From Hymenobacter canadensis (GTDB lineage Bacteria > Bacteroidota > Bacteroidia > Cytophagales > Hymenobacteraceae): a stretch of DNA of 64,000 nt. The translations under genes and the position numbers were made by a program. Of the stretch, positions 57,300 through 64,000 are shown in pieces (the first letter of the stretch is position 1; each line of letters begins with the position of its first letter). The stretch covers positions 1,054,001 through 1,118,000 of the forward strand of contig NZ_CP114767.1 of NCBI RefSeq assembly GCF_027359925.1, written 5' to 3'. The notes beneath the pieces were generated by a model. The model was not told the DNA's origin and made no database searches. It saw only the letters and a list, made by a program, of their open reading frames with translations.

Positions 57300-58295
57300 T
57301 CAGGGCTGCGGAAATACTTTGTTCAGAAAGCCGACGGTGTAGTCCAGCGTGGGCGTGAACCACGGATGAAACAACGGAAACGGGTGCGGCGCTTCCGGGA
57401 AATAGTGCAGCTCGGTGTAGATGTGCAGCCCCATGAGCTGGCGCATCATGTCGTCGCGGCCGGCGTGCATGCGGGCCACGCCGCTGTTGATGAACAGCAT
57501 GGGTGGGGTGGCGGGGCTGAGGTGGCTGAGGGCCGAGCCCTGCCGCCACAGCTCGGGGCGGGTGAGCTTGTTGCTGCCAAACCACTGCGTAGCGGCCGAG
57601 AGGTTCCGGCTGTCGTCGCCCTCGCCCGATTCCGGGTGCAGGAACGCCAGGATTCCGTCCACATCCACAATGGCCTGCACGCTGCTGGAGCGGCTCCGGA
57701 AGCAGGAGCCGGCTTCGTAGAGCGGGTCGCCGTTGGTGGTGCCTACCAGGGCCGCCAGTTGGCCGCCCGCCGAGAAGCCCCACACGGCCACGCGGCTCGT
57801 GTCGAGGCTGTATGGGCGGGCGTGGGCGCGCAGCCACCGCAGCGCGGTTTTCAAGTCCTGCACGGCGGCCGGGTAGGGCGCTTCCGGACTCAGGCGGTAC
57901 TCGGCCGTGACGGCCACAAAGCCCTGCGCCGCCAGCTGCTGGGCCAGGGGCACGTGCTGGCTCCGGTCGCCGGAGCGCCAGCCGCCGCCATGCACGATGA
58001 GCACGCCCGGAAACCGTTGGCGCCGTTTGCCGTGCGGGTAGAACACGTCCAGCTGCAGTGCCCGCCCGCCTTCGGTGCAGTACGTGAGGTTCATCTGGCT
58101 CCGGATGGTGGCTGGCACCGGCGGCCGGGCTATGCTGATGTAGGGGTGCTGCACTTTGGCCTTGGTGTAGGCGCTGTAAGTGGTGAACGAGGTGTCGCGC
58201 GGGGCTGCCGGCTGCTGGGCCCCGGAGTGCTGCGGCCCCAGAGTTCCGGCCAGCAGCAGTATCAATAGAGAACAGGAACAGGCGAAGCGCGACAT
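57300..58295 (-). CDS. Exported alpha/beta hydrolase (esterase, BD-FAE-like)
   Basis: 331 residues with a signal peptide (about 1-26). Hormone-sensitive-lipase-like landmarks: oxyanion motif VHGGGWRSG, nucleophile elbow GFSAGGQ (Ser), Asp region NSGVARMHAGRDD and His region LFHPWFTPTLDY or FPEAPHPF. The protein family acts on esters, including acetyl groups of polysaccharides. The substrate is not evident. No operon partner is clear. Confidence 0.88.
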   Translation of the reverse strand: MSRFACSCSLLILLLAGTLGPQHSGAQQPAAPRDTSFTTYSAYTKAKVQHPYISIARPPVPATIRSQMNLTYCTEGGRALQLDVFYPHGKRRQRFPGVLIVHGGGWRSGDRSQHVPLAQQLAAQGFVAVTAEYRLSPEAPYPAAVQDLKTALRWLRAHARPYSLDTSRVAVWGFSAGGQLAALVGTTNGDPLYEAGSCFRSRSSSVQAIVDVDGILAFLHPESGEGDDSRNLSAATQWFGSNKLTRPELWRQGSALSHLSPATPPMLFINSGVARMHAGRDDMMRQLMGLHIYTELHYFPEAPHPFPLFHPWFTPTLDYTVGFLNKVFPQP

Positions 58296-58552
58296 GTGGC
58301 AGGCAGTGAAAAGTCGGGGAAGATCGTGCCCCTAAGCTACGGCTTACCGCCGGGCTGCACCGGACGGCTGGCAGGAACCGGTTCGTTAGGGTTTGGGCGC
58401 GCCACATTGGGGAGTAAGAGCCTGGGGCAGCTTCTGCTTGGTACGCCGCTGGTGCCGCTGGATTTCAGTGCTTCGCCTGGCGTTTCGAATAGTTGCTGAG
58501 GTGAATTCTTCCGTAGATTGCGCCCACTTTACCTTACCCCTCACTTTCGATT

Positions 58553-59065
58553 ATGAAGTACATTCTTACCCTCGCGGCCGTGCTCACCATCCAGCAGGCG
58601 CAGGCCCAGATCGGGCTGATAATGGGCGGAACTCGGGCCGCGGTGTCGGTGGCTACGCTGGCTGCCCGCCAGAAAAAGGCGAAGGCCGCCGCCCCAAAAG
58701 ATGCCGCCCCAAAAGCCGAAGGAGCTGCCGCCACGCCAACGCTGGGCCGGGGCGTTACGCTGTTCACCTACCACGGGGAGAACGTTCAGCGCAAACGCAC
58801 GACCGAAGCCACATTCAAAGGCAAGGGCGGCCCCGAGATTCTGGCCCTGGAAGCCCTGCTGGAGCAGCGCCACCAGGCCCTGCTGGCCGACTCCACCGCC
58901 TCGGTGCTGACCCCAGAGCAACTGACGGCCCTGACTACCGCCGCCCGCACGGCCGCCACCGCCCGCCCCGACTGGAACTACGCACCCTATCAGCAGGAGC
59001 TGGCTTTCTACCAGAAGGAAGAGCAGCGCCGCCAGCCAGCCGCCCAGCCGGTGCCGGCCAAGTAA
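58553..59065 (+). CDS. Small exported protein of unknown function
   Basis: 170 residues, signal peptide 1-18 (QAQAQ). The mature part has a low-complexity Lys/Ala stretch (RQKKAKAAAPKDAAPKAEG), a short beta region (GRGVTLFTYHGENVQRKRTT) and a helical C-terminal part (ILALEALLEQRHQALLADS). I do not recognise the family. Followed by a perfect palindromic terminator shared with the convergent OmpA gene. Confidence 0.72.
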   Translation: MKYILTLAAVLTIQQAQAQIGLIMGGTRAAVSVATLAARQKKAKAAAPKDAAPKAEGAAATPTLGRGVTLFTYHGENVQRKRTTEATFKGKGGPEILALEALLEQRHQALLADSTASVLTPEQLTALTTAARTAATARPDWNYAPYQQELAFYQKEEQRRQPAAQPVPAK

Positions 59066-59096
59066 GACGCCAGCGTCAGGAATTGTCTGCAAAAGC

Positions 59097-59130
59097 AAGT
59101 GGCCGCCTCTGAGCTCAGAGGCGGCCACTT
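59097..59130. terminator. Perfect palindromic bidirectional terminator
   Basis: A 34-bp perfect palindrome (AAGTGGCCGCCTCT then GAGCTC then AGAGGCGGCCACTT), followed by TTCC and by AAAAG upstream, between convergent genes. Confidence 0.88.
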
Positions 59131-59180
59131 TTCCTTTATAAGCTGGCCCTACCCGGCAGGGGCTCTTGCGCCCAACTGCA

Positions 59181-60290
59181 TCACTCCGCTTCGGCCGACA
59201 CTTCCACGCGGCGGTTGCGGGCGTCGGGCGAGGGGTAGAGTGGGCGGGCGTCGCCGTAGCCGATGGTGCTGATGCGCGCTGCGGCCACGCCCAGCTGCAC
59301 CAGGCGCTGCTGCACGGCCTCAGCCCGCTGCTCGCTCAGGATTTGGTTTTTCTGTGGCTCCCCGATGCGGTCGGTGTGGCCGGCCACGCGCAGGCGCAGA
59401 GTGGGGCGCTGCAGCAGCTCGGCAGCCAGCTGCAGCAGCGCCGGCAGCGCTTCGGGTAGCAGCTCGGCCGTGCCCAGCCGGAACAGTACGGTGGGCAGAA
59501 CCATAGGGGCAGCCGTTACCATGGGCGCTGGTACGATGGGCGCAGCCGTTGTGCCGGGCACCGGCCGGGCAGTATCGGGGAGGATGGCGGCAAGGGGGCG
59601 GGGCGCTAGTGGTGCTACTTTGGCTACTGGGCCCGCCGGGGGCGTGCCAGTCACCTGAATAGTGATGGGCACGGCCGTGCTCTGGCGGGTGGGGTAGTAG
59701 CTCTGGCGTAGGTAGAAGGTGGTGGCTTTGGTGAGGGTGGTGCGGTAAACGTTGCCGGTAGCTACGGGCTGTTTAAGGCTGGCATCGGTGTACCACAGCA
59801 CGTTGCGGCCCGACACGCGCAGGGTGGTTTCGACGCCGGCCGGCACGGTGGCCGCCGATTTCAGCCGGATGCGGTAGAAGGTGAGGGTGCCGGTGTCGCA
59901 GTCGCCGCGGGGGGCGTAGGTGGCGCGGCCGGTTAGCTTCTCCAGGGCGGGGTCGTAGGTGAAGCTGATGGCGCCTTCGCACCAGTAGGAGAAGGTGGTG
60001 CGGCCGGTTTCGGTGAGCTTGCGCACGTGTTCCAGCCGCAGCCCGCCAGCCGTGCGCGTACCGGCCATCTGAAACGTAACTGACACGCCGGGCTCCGCGC
60101 CCACTTCCTGATACAGCACCCCAAATACGTTGGTGCCGGAGCTTTTCTGCAGCCGAAGCACCGCCGGCCACACGGCCCCGGGCTCCCCGGTATCAGTTTC
60201 TACGCCCTGCCATTCGCCCGTCAGGGATTGGGCCTGCGCGGAAGCCAGGCTCAGCAGAGCCAGCACCACCAACCAAAAGCTGCGTTTCAT
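59181..60290 (-). CDS. Exported protein with C-terminal OmpA domain
   Basis: 369 residues: signal peptide (1-21, SAQAQ), an N-terminal beta domain (about 22-150: LTGEWQGVETDTGEP, RLEHVRKLTETGRTTFSYW), a strand-rich middle part, an Ala/Pro-rich linker (about 225-265) and an OmpA domain (about 268-369: LRLRVAGHTDRIGEPQKN, EQRAEAVQQRLVQLGV, YPSPDARNRRVEV). The OmpA end probably binds peptidoglycan; the N-terminal part may be a ligand-binding domain. Start at MKRSFWLVV gives the signal peptide. Confidence 0.85.
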   Translation of the reverse strand: MKRSFWLVVLALLSLASAQAQSLTGEWQGVETDTGEPGAVWPAVLRLQKSSGTNVFGVLYQEVGAEPGVSVTFQMAGTRTAGGLRLEHVRKLTETGRTTFSYWCEGAISFTYDPALEKLTGRATYAPRGDCDTGTLTFYRIRLKSAATVPAGVETTLRVSGRNVLWYTDASLKQPVATGNVYRTTLTKATTFYLRQSYYPTRQSTAVPITIQVTGTPPAGPVAKVAPLAPRPLAAILPDTARPVPGTTAAPIVPAPMVTAAPMVLPTVLFRLGTAELLPEALPALLQLAAELLQRPTLRLRVAGHTDRIGEPQKNQILSEQRAEAVQQRLVQLGVAAARISTIGYGDARPLYPSPDARNRRVEVSAEAE

Positions 60291-60357
60291 GCCACGAAGT
60301 AAAATCAGATTCGCCGAAAAGAGTCGGTCCTGGCGGCGGGAGGTTGCAACCGGCCCG

Positions 60358-61233
60358 CTACTCCAGATACGCCATTTCCTCGGCACTCAACCGGATAGCG
60401 GCAGCGGCCAGGTTCTCGTGCAGGTGAGCCAGCCGGGAGGTACCCGGAATCGGCAGCAGCCAGGGCGACTTGTGCAGCAGCCAGGCAATGTTGAGCTGGG
60501 CCTCCGTGACGCCGTGGCGGCGGGCTACTTCGGCCACGCGGGGATCAGCCTGGGGCAAAGCGTGCAGCAGCGAGAAGAACGGAATAAGCGGGATGCCGTG
60601 CTGCTCGCACAGATCCAGCACTTCCGCGCCGCCGGGGTTGGTGCCGTGGGCGTGCGCCAGGGTGGTGCGCTGGGCGTGGCCGTACATGTTCTCGACGGTG
60701 GCAATGGGGCCCTGCTGCAGCCCCGCTTCCAGCTCGGCCCGCGTGACGTTGCTCAGGCCCACGTGCAGCACCTTGCCCTCGCGCTGCAGCTCAAACATGA
60801 CGCCCAGCTGCTCGTCGAGCGGCACCGGGCCGTGGCCCATCAGGCGTAGGTGCACCAGCTGAATCTGCTCCTGGCCCAGGGTGCGCAGGTTGTTGTCGAT
60901 GCTGGCCCGCAGCTGCTCGGGGCGGTTGTAGGGCACCCAGCTTTTATCGGGGCGGCGGGTGGCGCCTACTTTGGTGCAGATCACCAGGTTGGCCGGGTAG
61001 GGGTGTAGGGCCTCACGCAGCAGGCGGTTAGTCACGTCCTCGCCGTAGTAGTCGGCCGTGTCGAGGAAGGTAACGCCCGCGTCCACGGCTTCGCGCAGAA
61101 TCTGCAGGGCCTCGGGGCGGTTGGCCGGCTCACCCCAGATGTCGGGCCCGGTGAGGCGCATGGTGCCGTAGCCCAGCCGCGCCACGGTGAGCGGGTGGGC
61201 AGAGTGCGGGGCAATGGTGATGGTGGACGTCAT
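60358..61233 (-). CDS. Aldo/keto reductase
   Basis: 291 residues, a TIM-barrel NADPH-dependent reductase. The catalytic tetrad is D58 and Y63 in FLDTADYYGED, K88 in VICTKVGA and H128 in QLVHLRL. Cofactor-binding sequences are PLIPFFSLLH and LLPIPGTSRLAHLHENL near the C-terminus. The substrate is unknown. It follows the unknown gene at 61274-61807 by 40 nt on the same strand, so the two may be co-transcribed. Confidence 0.93.
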   Translation of the reverse strand: MTSTITIAPHSAHPLTVARLGYGTMRLTGPDIWGEPANRPEALQILREAVDAGVTFLDTADYYGEDVTNRLLREALHPYPANLVICTKVGATRRPDKSWVPYNRPEQLRASIDNNLRTLGQEQIQLVHLRLMGHGPVPLDEQLGVMFELQREGKVLHVGLSNVTRAELEAGLQQGPIATVENMYGHAQRTTLAHAHGTNPGGAEVLDLCEQHGIPLIPFFSLLHALPQADPRVAEVARRHGVTEAQLNIAWLLHKSPWLLPIPGTSRLAHLHENLAAAAIRLSAEEMAYLE

Positions 61234-61273
61234 AGAGGAAGGGATGAGGGGAAGGGTAGAAGGATTGTCTGGG

Positions 61274-61807
61274 TTAGGAGCCCGGTTGCTCCCGCAGCAC
61301 TTGTTCCAGAAATGCCTGGGGATTCGTCAGAAACCGCACGGCCCGCGACTGTTCGATAAACGGCAGTAGCTCCGACAGCTGCGGCGGCAGCAGTGTCCCG
61401 GTGGCATCCAGCAACACGAGGTCTTGCTGCTGACATTGGGTAAGAGTGGCTTTCAGAAAAGGCGCGGCCTGAGCGGGCGCACGCAGGTCGGTTCTGAACT
61501 GGAATTCTTCTACAAAGTTTCCTTCGGCGTCAAGGCCTAAATGGCAGTCGTGGTCCGGGTCGGTTTCATCATCTTCCACTTTCCAAAACACGTCGCGCGA
61601 GTCGCCCCATTCGGCGCGGGGCAGCAGGGCATCCATAACTGCGGCTAACGGGGCAGCCGCTACGCGCTGCCCCGCCCACCAGTCGTGTAAAGCAACTGGT
61701 TTAGTTTCGGAAGACCGGCTCGGCGGGAGCCGCTCGGGTAGGTAGCCAAAGTGGGCGACTACGCCCGCCCGGGGCAGAACGGTTAACGGATATTGCCAGA
61801 TTGCCAT
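61274..61807 (-). CDS. Protein of unknown function
   Basis: 177 residues, no signal peptide, acidic. MAIWQYPLTVLPRAGV start, DALLPRAEWGDSRDVFWKVED, DPDHDCHLGLDAEGNFVEEF and LVLLDATGTLLPPQLSELLPF stand out. The composition is like small cytoplasmic immunity- or SMI1/KNR4-type proteins, but I cannot match it to one. Next to the aldo/keto reductase gene. Confidence 0.68.
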   Translation of the reverse strand: MAIWQYPLTVLPRAGVVAHFGYLPERLPPSRSSETKPVALHDWWAGQRVAAAPLAAVMDALLPRAEWGDSRDVFWKVEDDETDPDHDCHLGLDAEGNFVEEFQFRTDLRAPAQAAPFLKATLTQCQQQDLVLLDATGTLLPPQLSELLPFIEQSRAVRFLTNPQAFLEQVLREQPGS

Positions 61808-61867
61808 GTGCTGAAGTGGTTGTGAGGAGCAATGTTACGCTGTGGCTTCGTTTCATGCGAGTAGAGG

Positions 61868-61953
61868 CAGTAGCGCGAACTGTGTAGTTCGCGCCCCGGA
61901 ACGACAATCAACCAAACGGCGCGGAGGCGCGAACTACACAGTTCGCGCTACTG
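61868..61953. repeat. Long inverted repeat (family E), copy 2
   Basis: CAGTAGCGCGAACTGTGTAG and its near-perfect reverse complement form a 28-bp stem. Its arms match the copy at 658-747. Confidence 0.88.
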
Positions 61954-61961
61954 ACAGCTTC

Positions 61962-63032
61962 TCAACGAGCCGCCTTATAGATCTTATCGGCCAGCACTTC
62001 CAGGTCGGCGGCGTCGGTGTTGGTCAGCACAAGTACGACATGGCGGAATTCCGGGTCGGTGAGCAGGACGGAGTTGAAGCCCTCGATGCTGCCGCGCCGT
62101 TCCAGCACGGGTTGAGGCAGGGTTTTGTCGTTGTAGTAAAAGCCGATGGTGGGGTAGCCGCGGGCGTAGTCGATGAAAGCCGACTGCTGAGGCTGCCGCA
62201 CCAGCGCGGCCGTGGTAGCGGCCGACAGCAGCGTGTGGTGGCGCAGGGCTTCCACCAGCCGTAGCAGATCGGCGGCGGTGGAGTAGATGGCCCCGGCCCC
62301 GGCATAGTTGGAGAGGTAGCGGGGCGCATCGTTGCGGAGCGTGTCGCGGGCGGTGCCGGCCCCGAAGGTGTAGTTGTGGTAGCCGTAGGCCAGGCGCGGT
62401 ATCACCCGCTCTTCCTGCACCACGCCCGAGTCGTGCATCCGGAGCGGCGTCAGGATGCGGGCTTGCAGCAGGCGGGCAAACGGCTGCTGCGTCACCACTT
62501 CCAGCACCCGCGTCAGCACCACGTAATCCACGTTGTTGTAGTGAAACGTGCCGGGCCGGCGGGCTTCGTCGCGGCGCACAAAGCGGCTGACGTACTGGGC
62601 CGGCGAGTACGGGGCGGCGTAGGCCTCCTTGGGCTCATTCTGCAGGCCCGAGTGATGAGTGAGCAGGTCCAGCAGGGTGATATCCTGACAGCTGGCCGGC
62701 AGCTCCGGCAGGTACGCGCCGGCCTTGTCCGTGAGGCGAAGCCGGTTTTGCTCGACCAGCTGCAGCACCAGAATGGCCGTGAACGTCTTCGACAGCGACG
62801 CAATGGGAAAGCGGGTGTCGGGGCCGATAGCAACGGCGAACTGCCGGTTGGCCAAGCCGTAGCTGAGGCGGGTGACGGGCCGGTCCTCGTGGGCCACCAG
62901 TACCGTCCCGCTGAAGTGGCCGGCCTCGTATTCGGCCCGCAGCAGCCGGGCAATGGAGCGTTGAGCGTAGCTCCCAACGGGCAGCAGCAGCAACCCCACC
63001 ACCAGCATCCGATACCAGAATAAAGCAGTCAT
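61962..63032 (-). CDS. Serine hydrolase, beta-lactamase (class C / DD-peptidase) family
   Basis: 356 residues with a signal peptide (about 1-23, GSYAQ). Catalytic SxxK is S79-K82 in PIASLSKTF, and the YxN-type motif is in FHYNNVDYVVL (about Y165). Third motif candidates are around GSIEGFNSVL near the C-terminus. Members hydrolyse beta-lactams, esters or D-amino-acid peptides; the function cannot be read further. The ATG at 63032 opens the signal peptide. Confidence 0.9.
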   Translation of the reverse strand: MTALFWYRMLVVGLLLLPVGSYAQRSIARLLRAEYEAGHFSGTVLVAHEDRPVTRLSYGLANRQFAVAIGPDTRFPIASLSKTFTAILVLQLVEQNRLRLTDKAGAYLPELPASCQDITLLDLLTHHSGLQNEPKEAYAAPYSPAQYVSRFVRRDEARRPGTFHYNNVDYVVLTRVLEVVTQQPFARLLQARILTPLRMHDSGVVQEERVIPRLAYGYHNYTFGAGTARDTLRNDAPRYLSNYAGAGAIYSTAADLLRLVEALRHHTLLSAATTAALVRQPQQSAFIDYARGYPTIGFYYNDKTLPQPVLERRGSIEGFNSVLLTDPEFRHVVLVLTNTDAADLEVLADKIYKAAR

Positions 63033-63278
63033 AATCAGGAGTAGATACGATAAGTACGGCCCGAATTCCGGGCGGCTGACGATGCCCAATGCCGGGGCAG
63101 AACCGGCCCCAACCGGCGCAAATGCGCGAAAAAGGTCCTATATCGGCTTGGTTGGGGTGTCAATATATGAATTGGGGCACCGGGCACCGGGGAGTTGCCG
63201 TGCTTTGTCTTACTTCCCGGCTAATTTGGTCTGGGAAACTCCGACGCGTTATTTCATTCACTTCCAACCCCCGCTGAC

Positions 63279-63776
63279 ATGCTCCGCATCCTCCGCCCCC
63301 TTCTCGAACCTCTTGTGTTGCCGCACTGGTGGCAGGATGCCGTGCTGCTGCTGCCCCGCGTGGTGTGCGGCTACCTGCTGACCGCCGAGTTCGGGTCTGA
63401 CAAATTCGGGCTGCCCTGGTCGCCGGCCGACAGCAACCTGGGGCTGTTCGAGGTGGCCTTCTGGTTCCCTGGCGACGTGGCCAATTACGGCGGCATCTTC
63501 GCGCTGTTTCCGGCTTTCTTCGCCTGGATGGGAGCCGCCAGCGAGGCAGTGGGCGGACTGCTGCTGCTGCTGGGCCTGGGCACCCGGGTGTCGGCCTTCC
63601 TGATTATTTGCACCATGCTGGTGGCCATTTTTATGCAGCAACTGCAGCAGGGCATGTGGAACATGCTGCCCGCCGCCGGCTTCCTGTGGGCCGCGCTGCC
63701 CGCGCTGGTGCTGGGCTCCGGCCGCTTCGGAATTGATTATCTCCTCGCTAAACCCCGCCGCCATGAAAACGCCTAG
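63279..63776 (+). CDS. DoxX-like membrane protein
   Basis: 165 residues with four to five hydrophobic helices: DAVLLLPRVVCGYLL, GGIFALFPAFFAWMGAAS, AVGGLLLLLGLGTRVSAFLII, AGFLWAALPALVLGSGRFG. The EAVGGLLLLLGLGTR piece matches the DoxX pattern seen in the copy at 9501-9935. The next gene starts 14 bp before its stop, so the two are coupled. Confidence 0.8.
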   Translation: MLRILRPLLEPLVLPHWWQDAVLLLPRVVCGYLLTAEFGSDKFGLPWSPADSNLGLFEVAFWFPGDVANYGGIFALFPAFFAWMGAASEAVGGLLLLLGLGTRVSAFLIICTMLVAIFMQQLQQGMWNMLPAAGFLWAALPALVLGSGRFGIDYLLAKPRRHENA

Positions 63777-64000
63777 CCTGCTGCTCCTGCTACTCACCCT
63801 CGGCAGCCTGCTGCTGCCCGGCTGCGTGCAGCCCGCCCACGACAAAACCGTGGTGTACCTGCTCGATGTGCGCGACCTGCCCAACGTGCGCCAGGTGGGC
63901 CTGCGCGGCCGCGACAAACCCCTGAGCTGGAACCAGGACCTGCCCCTCACGCCCGCCAACCCCGACAGCAGCCTCTACCGCGCCGTCGTGACGACTCACA
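63763..64000 (+). CDS. Lipoprotein, 3'-truncated by window edge
   Basis: Starts at ATG 63763, overlapping the DoxX-like gene by 14 bp. The first 79 codons are visible: MKTPSLLLLLLTLGSLL then a lipobox (LLPGC), then KTVVYLLDVRDLPNVRQVGL and NQDLPLTPANPDSSLYRAVV. No family can be named from this part. The overlap points to translational coupling with the DoxX-like protein. Confidence 0.75.
   Translation, partial: MKTPSLLLLLLTLGSLLLPGCVQPAHDKTVVYLLDVRDLPNVRQVGLRGRDKPLSWNQDLPLTPANPDSSLYRAVVTTH

Overview
This 64 kb window looks like chromosomal DNA of a GC-rich Bacteroidota of the Hymenobacter type (Hymenobacteraceae, Cytophagales). The evidence is: C-terminal type IX secretion (T9SS) sorting domains on exported proteins; a THIVGGEM-type adhesin with a CHU_C end; fused RibBA, DUF2147 and DUF4920 families; promoters of the Bacteroidota form (TTTG, about 20 nt, TAnnTTTG); and almost no Shine-Dalgarno sites. 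I see no rRNA, tRNA, transposase, integrase, prophage or CRISPR array.

Layout. 0-5.5 kb: end of proC, ribBA, a secreted cupin, trehalase and a secreted unknown. 5.6-10.7 kb: an ABC export pair, an M14 carboxypeptidase, DoxX and a lipoprotein. 10.8-14.8 kb: surE and a two-component system whose regulator and kinase genes are separated by a four-helix-bundle gene flanked by repeats. 14.9-17.5 kb: a betaine/choline-type ABC importer made of an ATPase and a permease fused to its binding protein, with the two binding lobes in reversed order. 17.6-31 kb: mostly exported enzymes and envelope proteins (T9SS cargo, DUF1028, histidine phosphatase, M28, S8 and M23 peptidases, OmpA lipoprotein, retropepsin-like protein), plus LigT and a membrane-bound XRE regulator. 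31-38.7 kb: HMG-CoA-lyase-like protein, LutA-like protein, dapA, polysaccharide deacetylase, rhodanese, ligA and DUF4920. 38.7-47.6 kb: envelope proteins, a frameshifted gene, a COX3-like protein, the CHU_C adhesin, M1 aminopeptidase and two DUF2147 paralogues. 47.85-48.23 kb: a probable structured RNA carrying a micro-ORF with a perfect Shine-Dalgarno site. 48.3-64 kb: NlpC/P60, M61, a second S8 protease, Kup potassium uptake, FKBP isomerase, hydrolases, OmpA, aldo/keto reductase, a beta-lactamase-like protein, a second DoxX and a truncated lipoprotein gene.

Common themes. Many products are exported, suggesting a cell that digests and recycles polymers and peptides at its surface. Short gene clusters are closed by strong, often bidirectional terminators. 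The most unusual intergenic features are repeat families that begin at, or a few bases after, stop codons. One is built of 8-bp GAGTARYT units with stops in all three frames. In at least two genes it encodes the final residues and the stop codon, and it flanks the four-helix-bundle gene inside the two-component locus. The other highlight is the SD-led micro-ORF in a structured RNA, unexpected in a phylum whose ribosomes mostly ignore Shine-Dalgarno sequences.

All functions are assigned by reading motifs. No database search was run.
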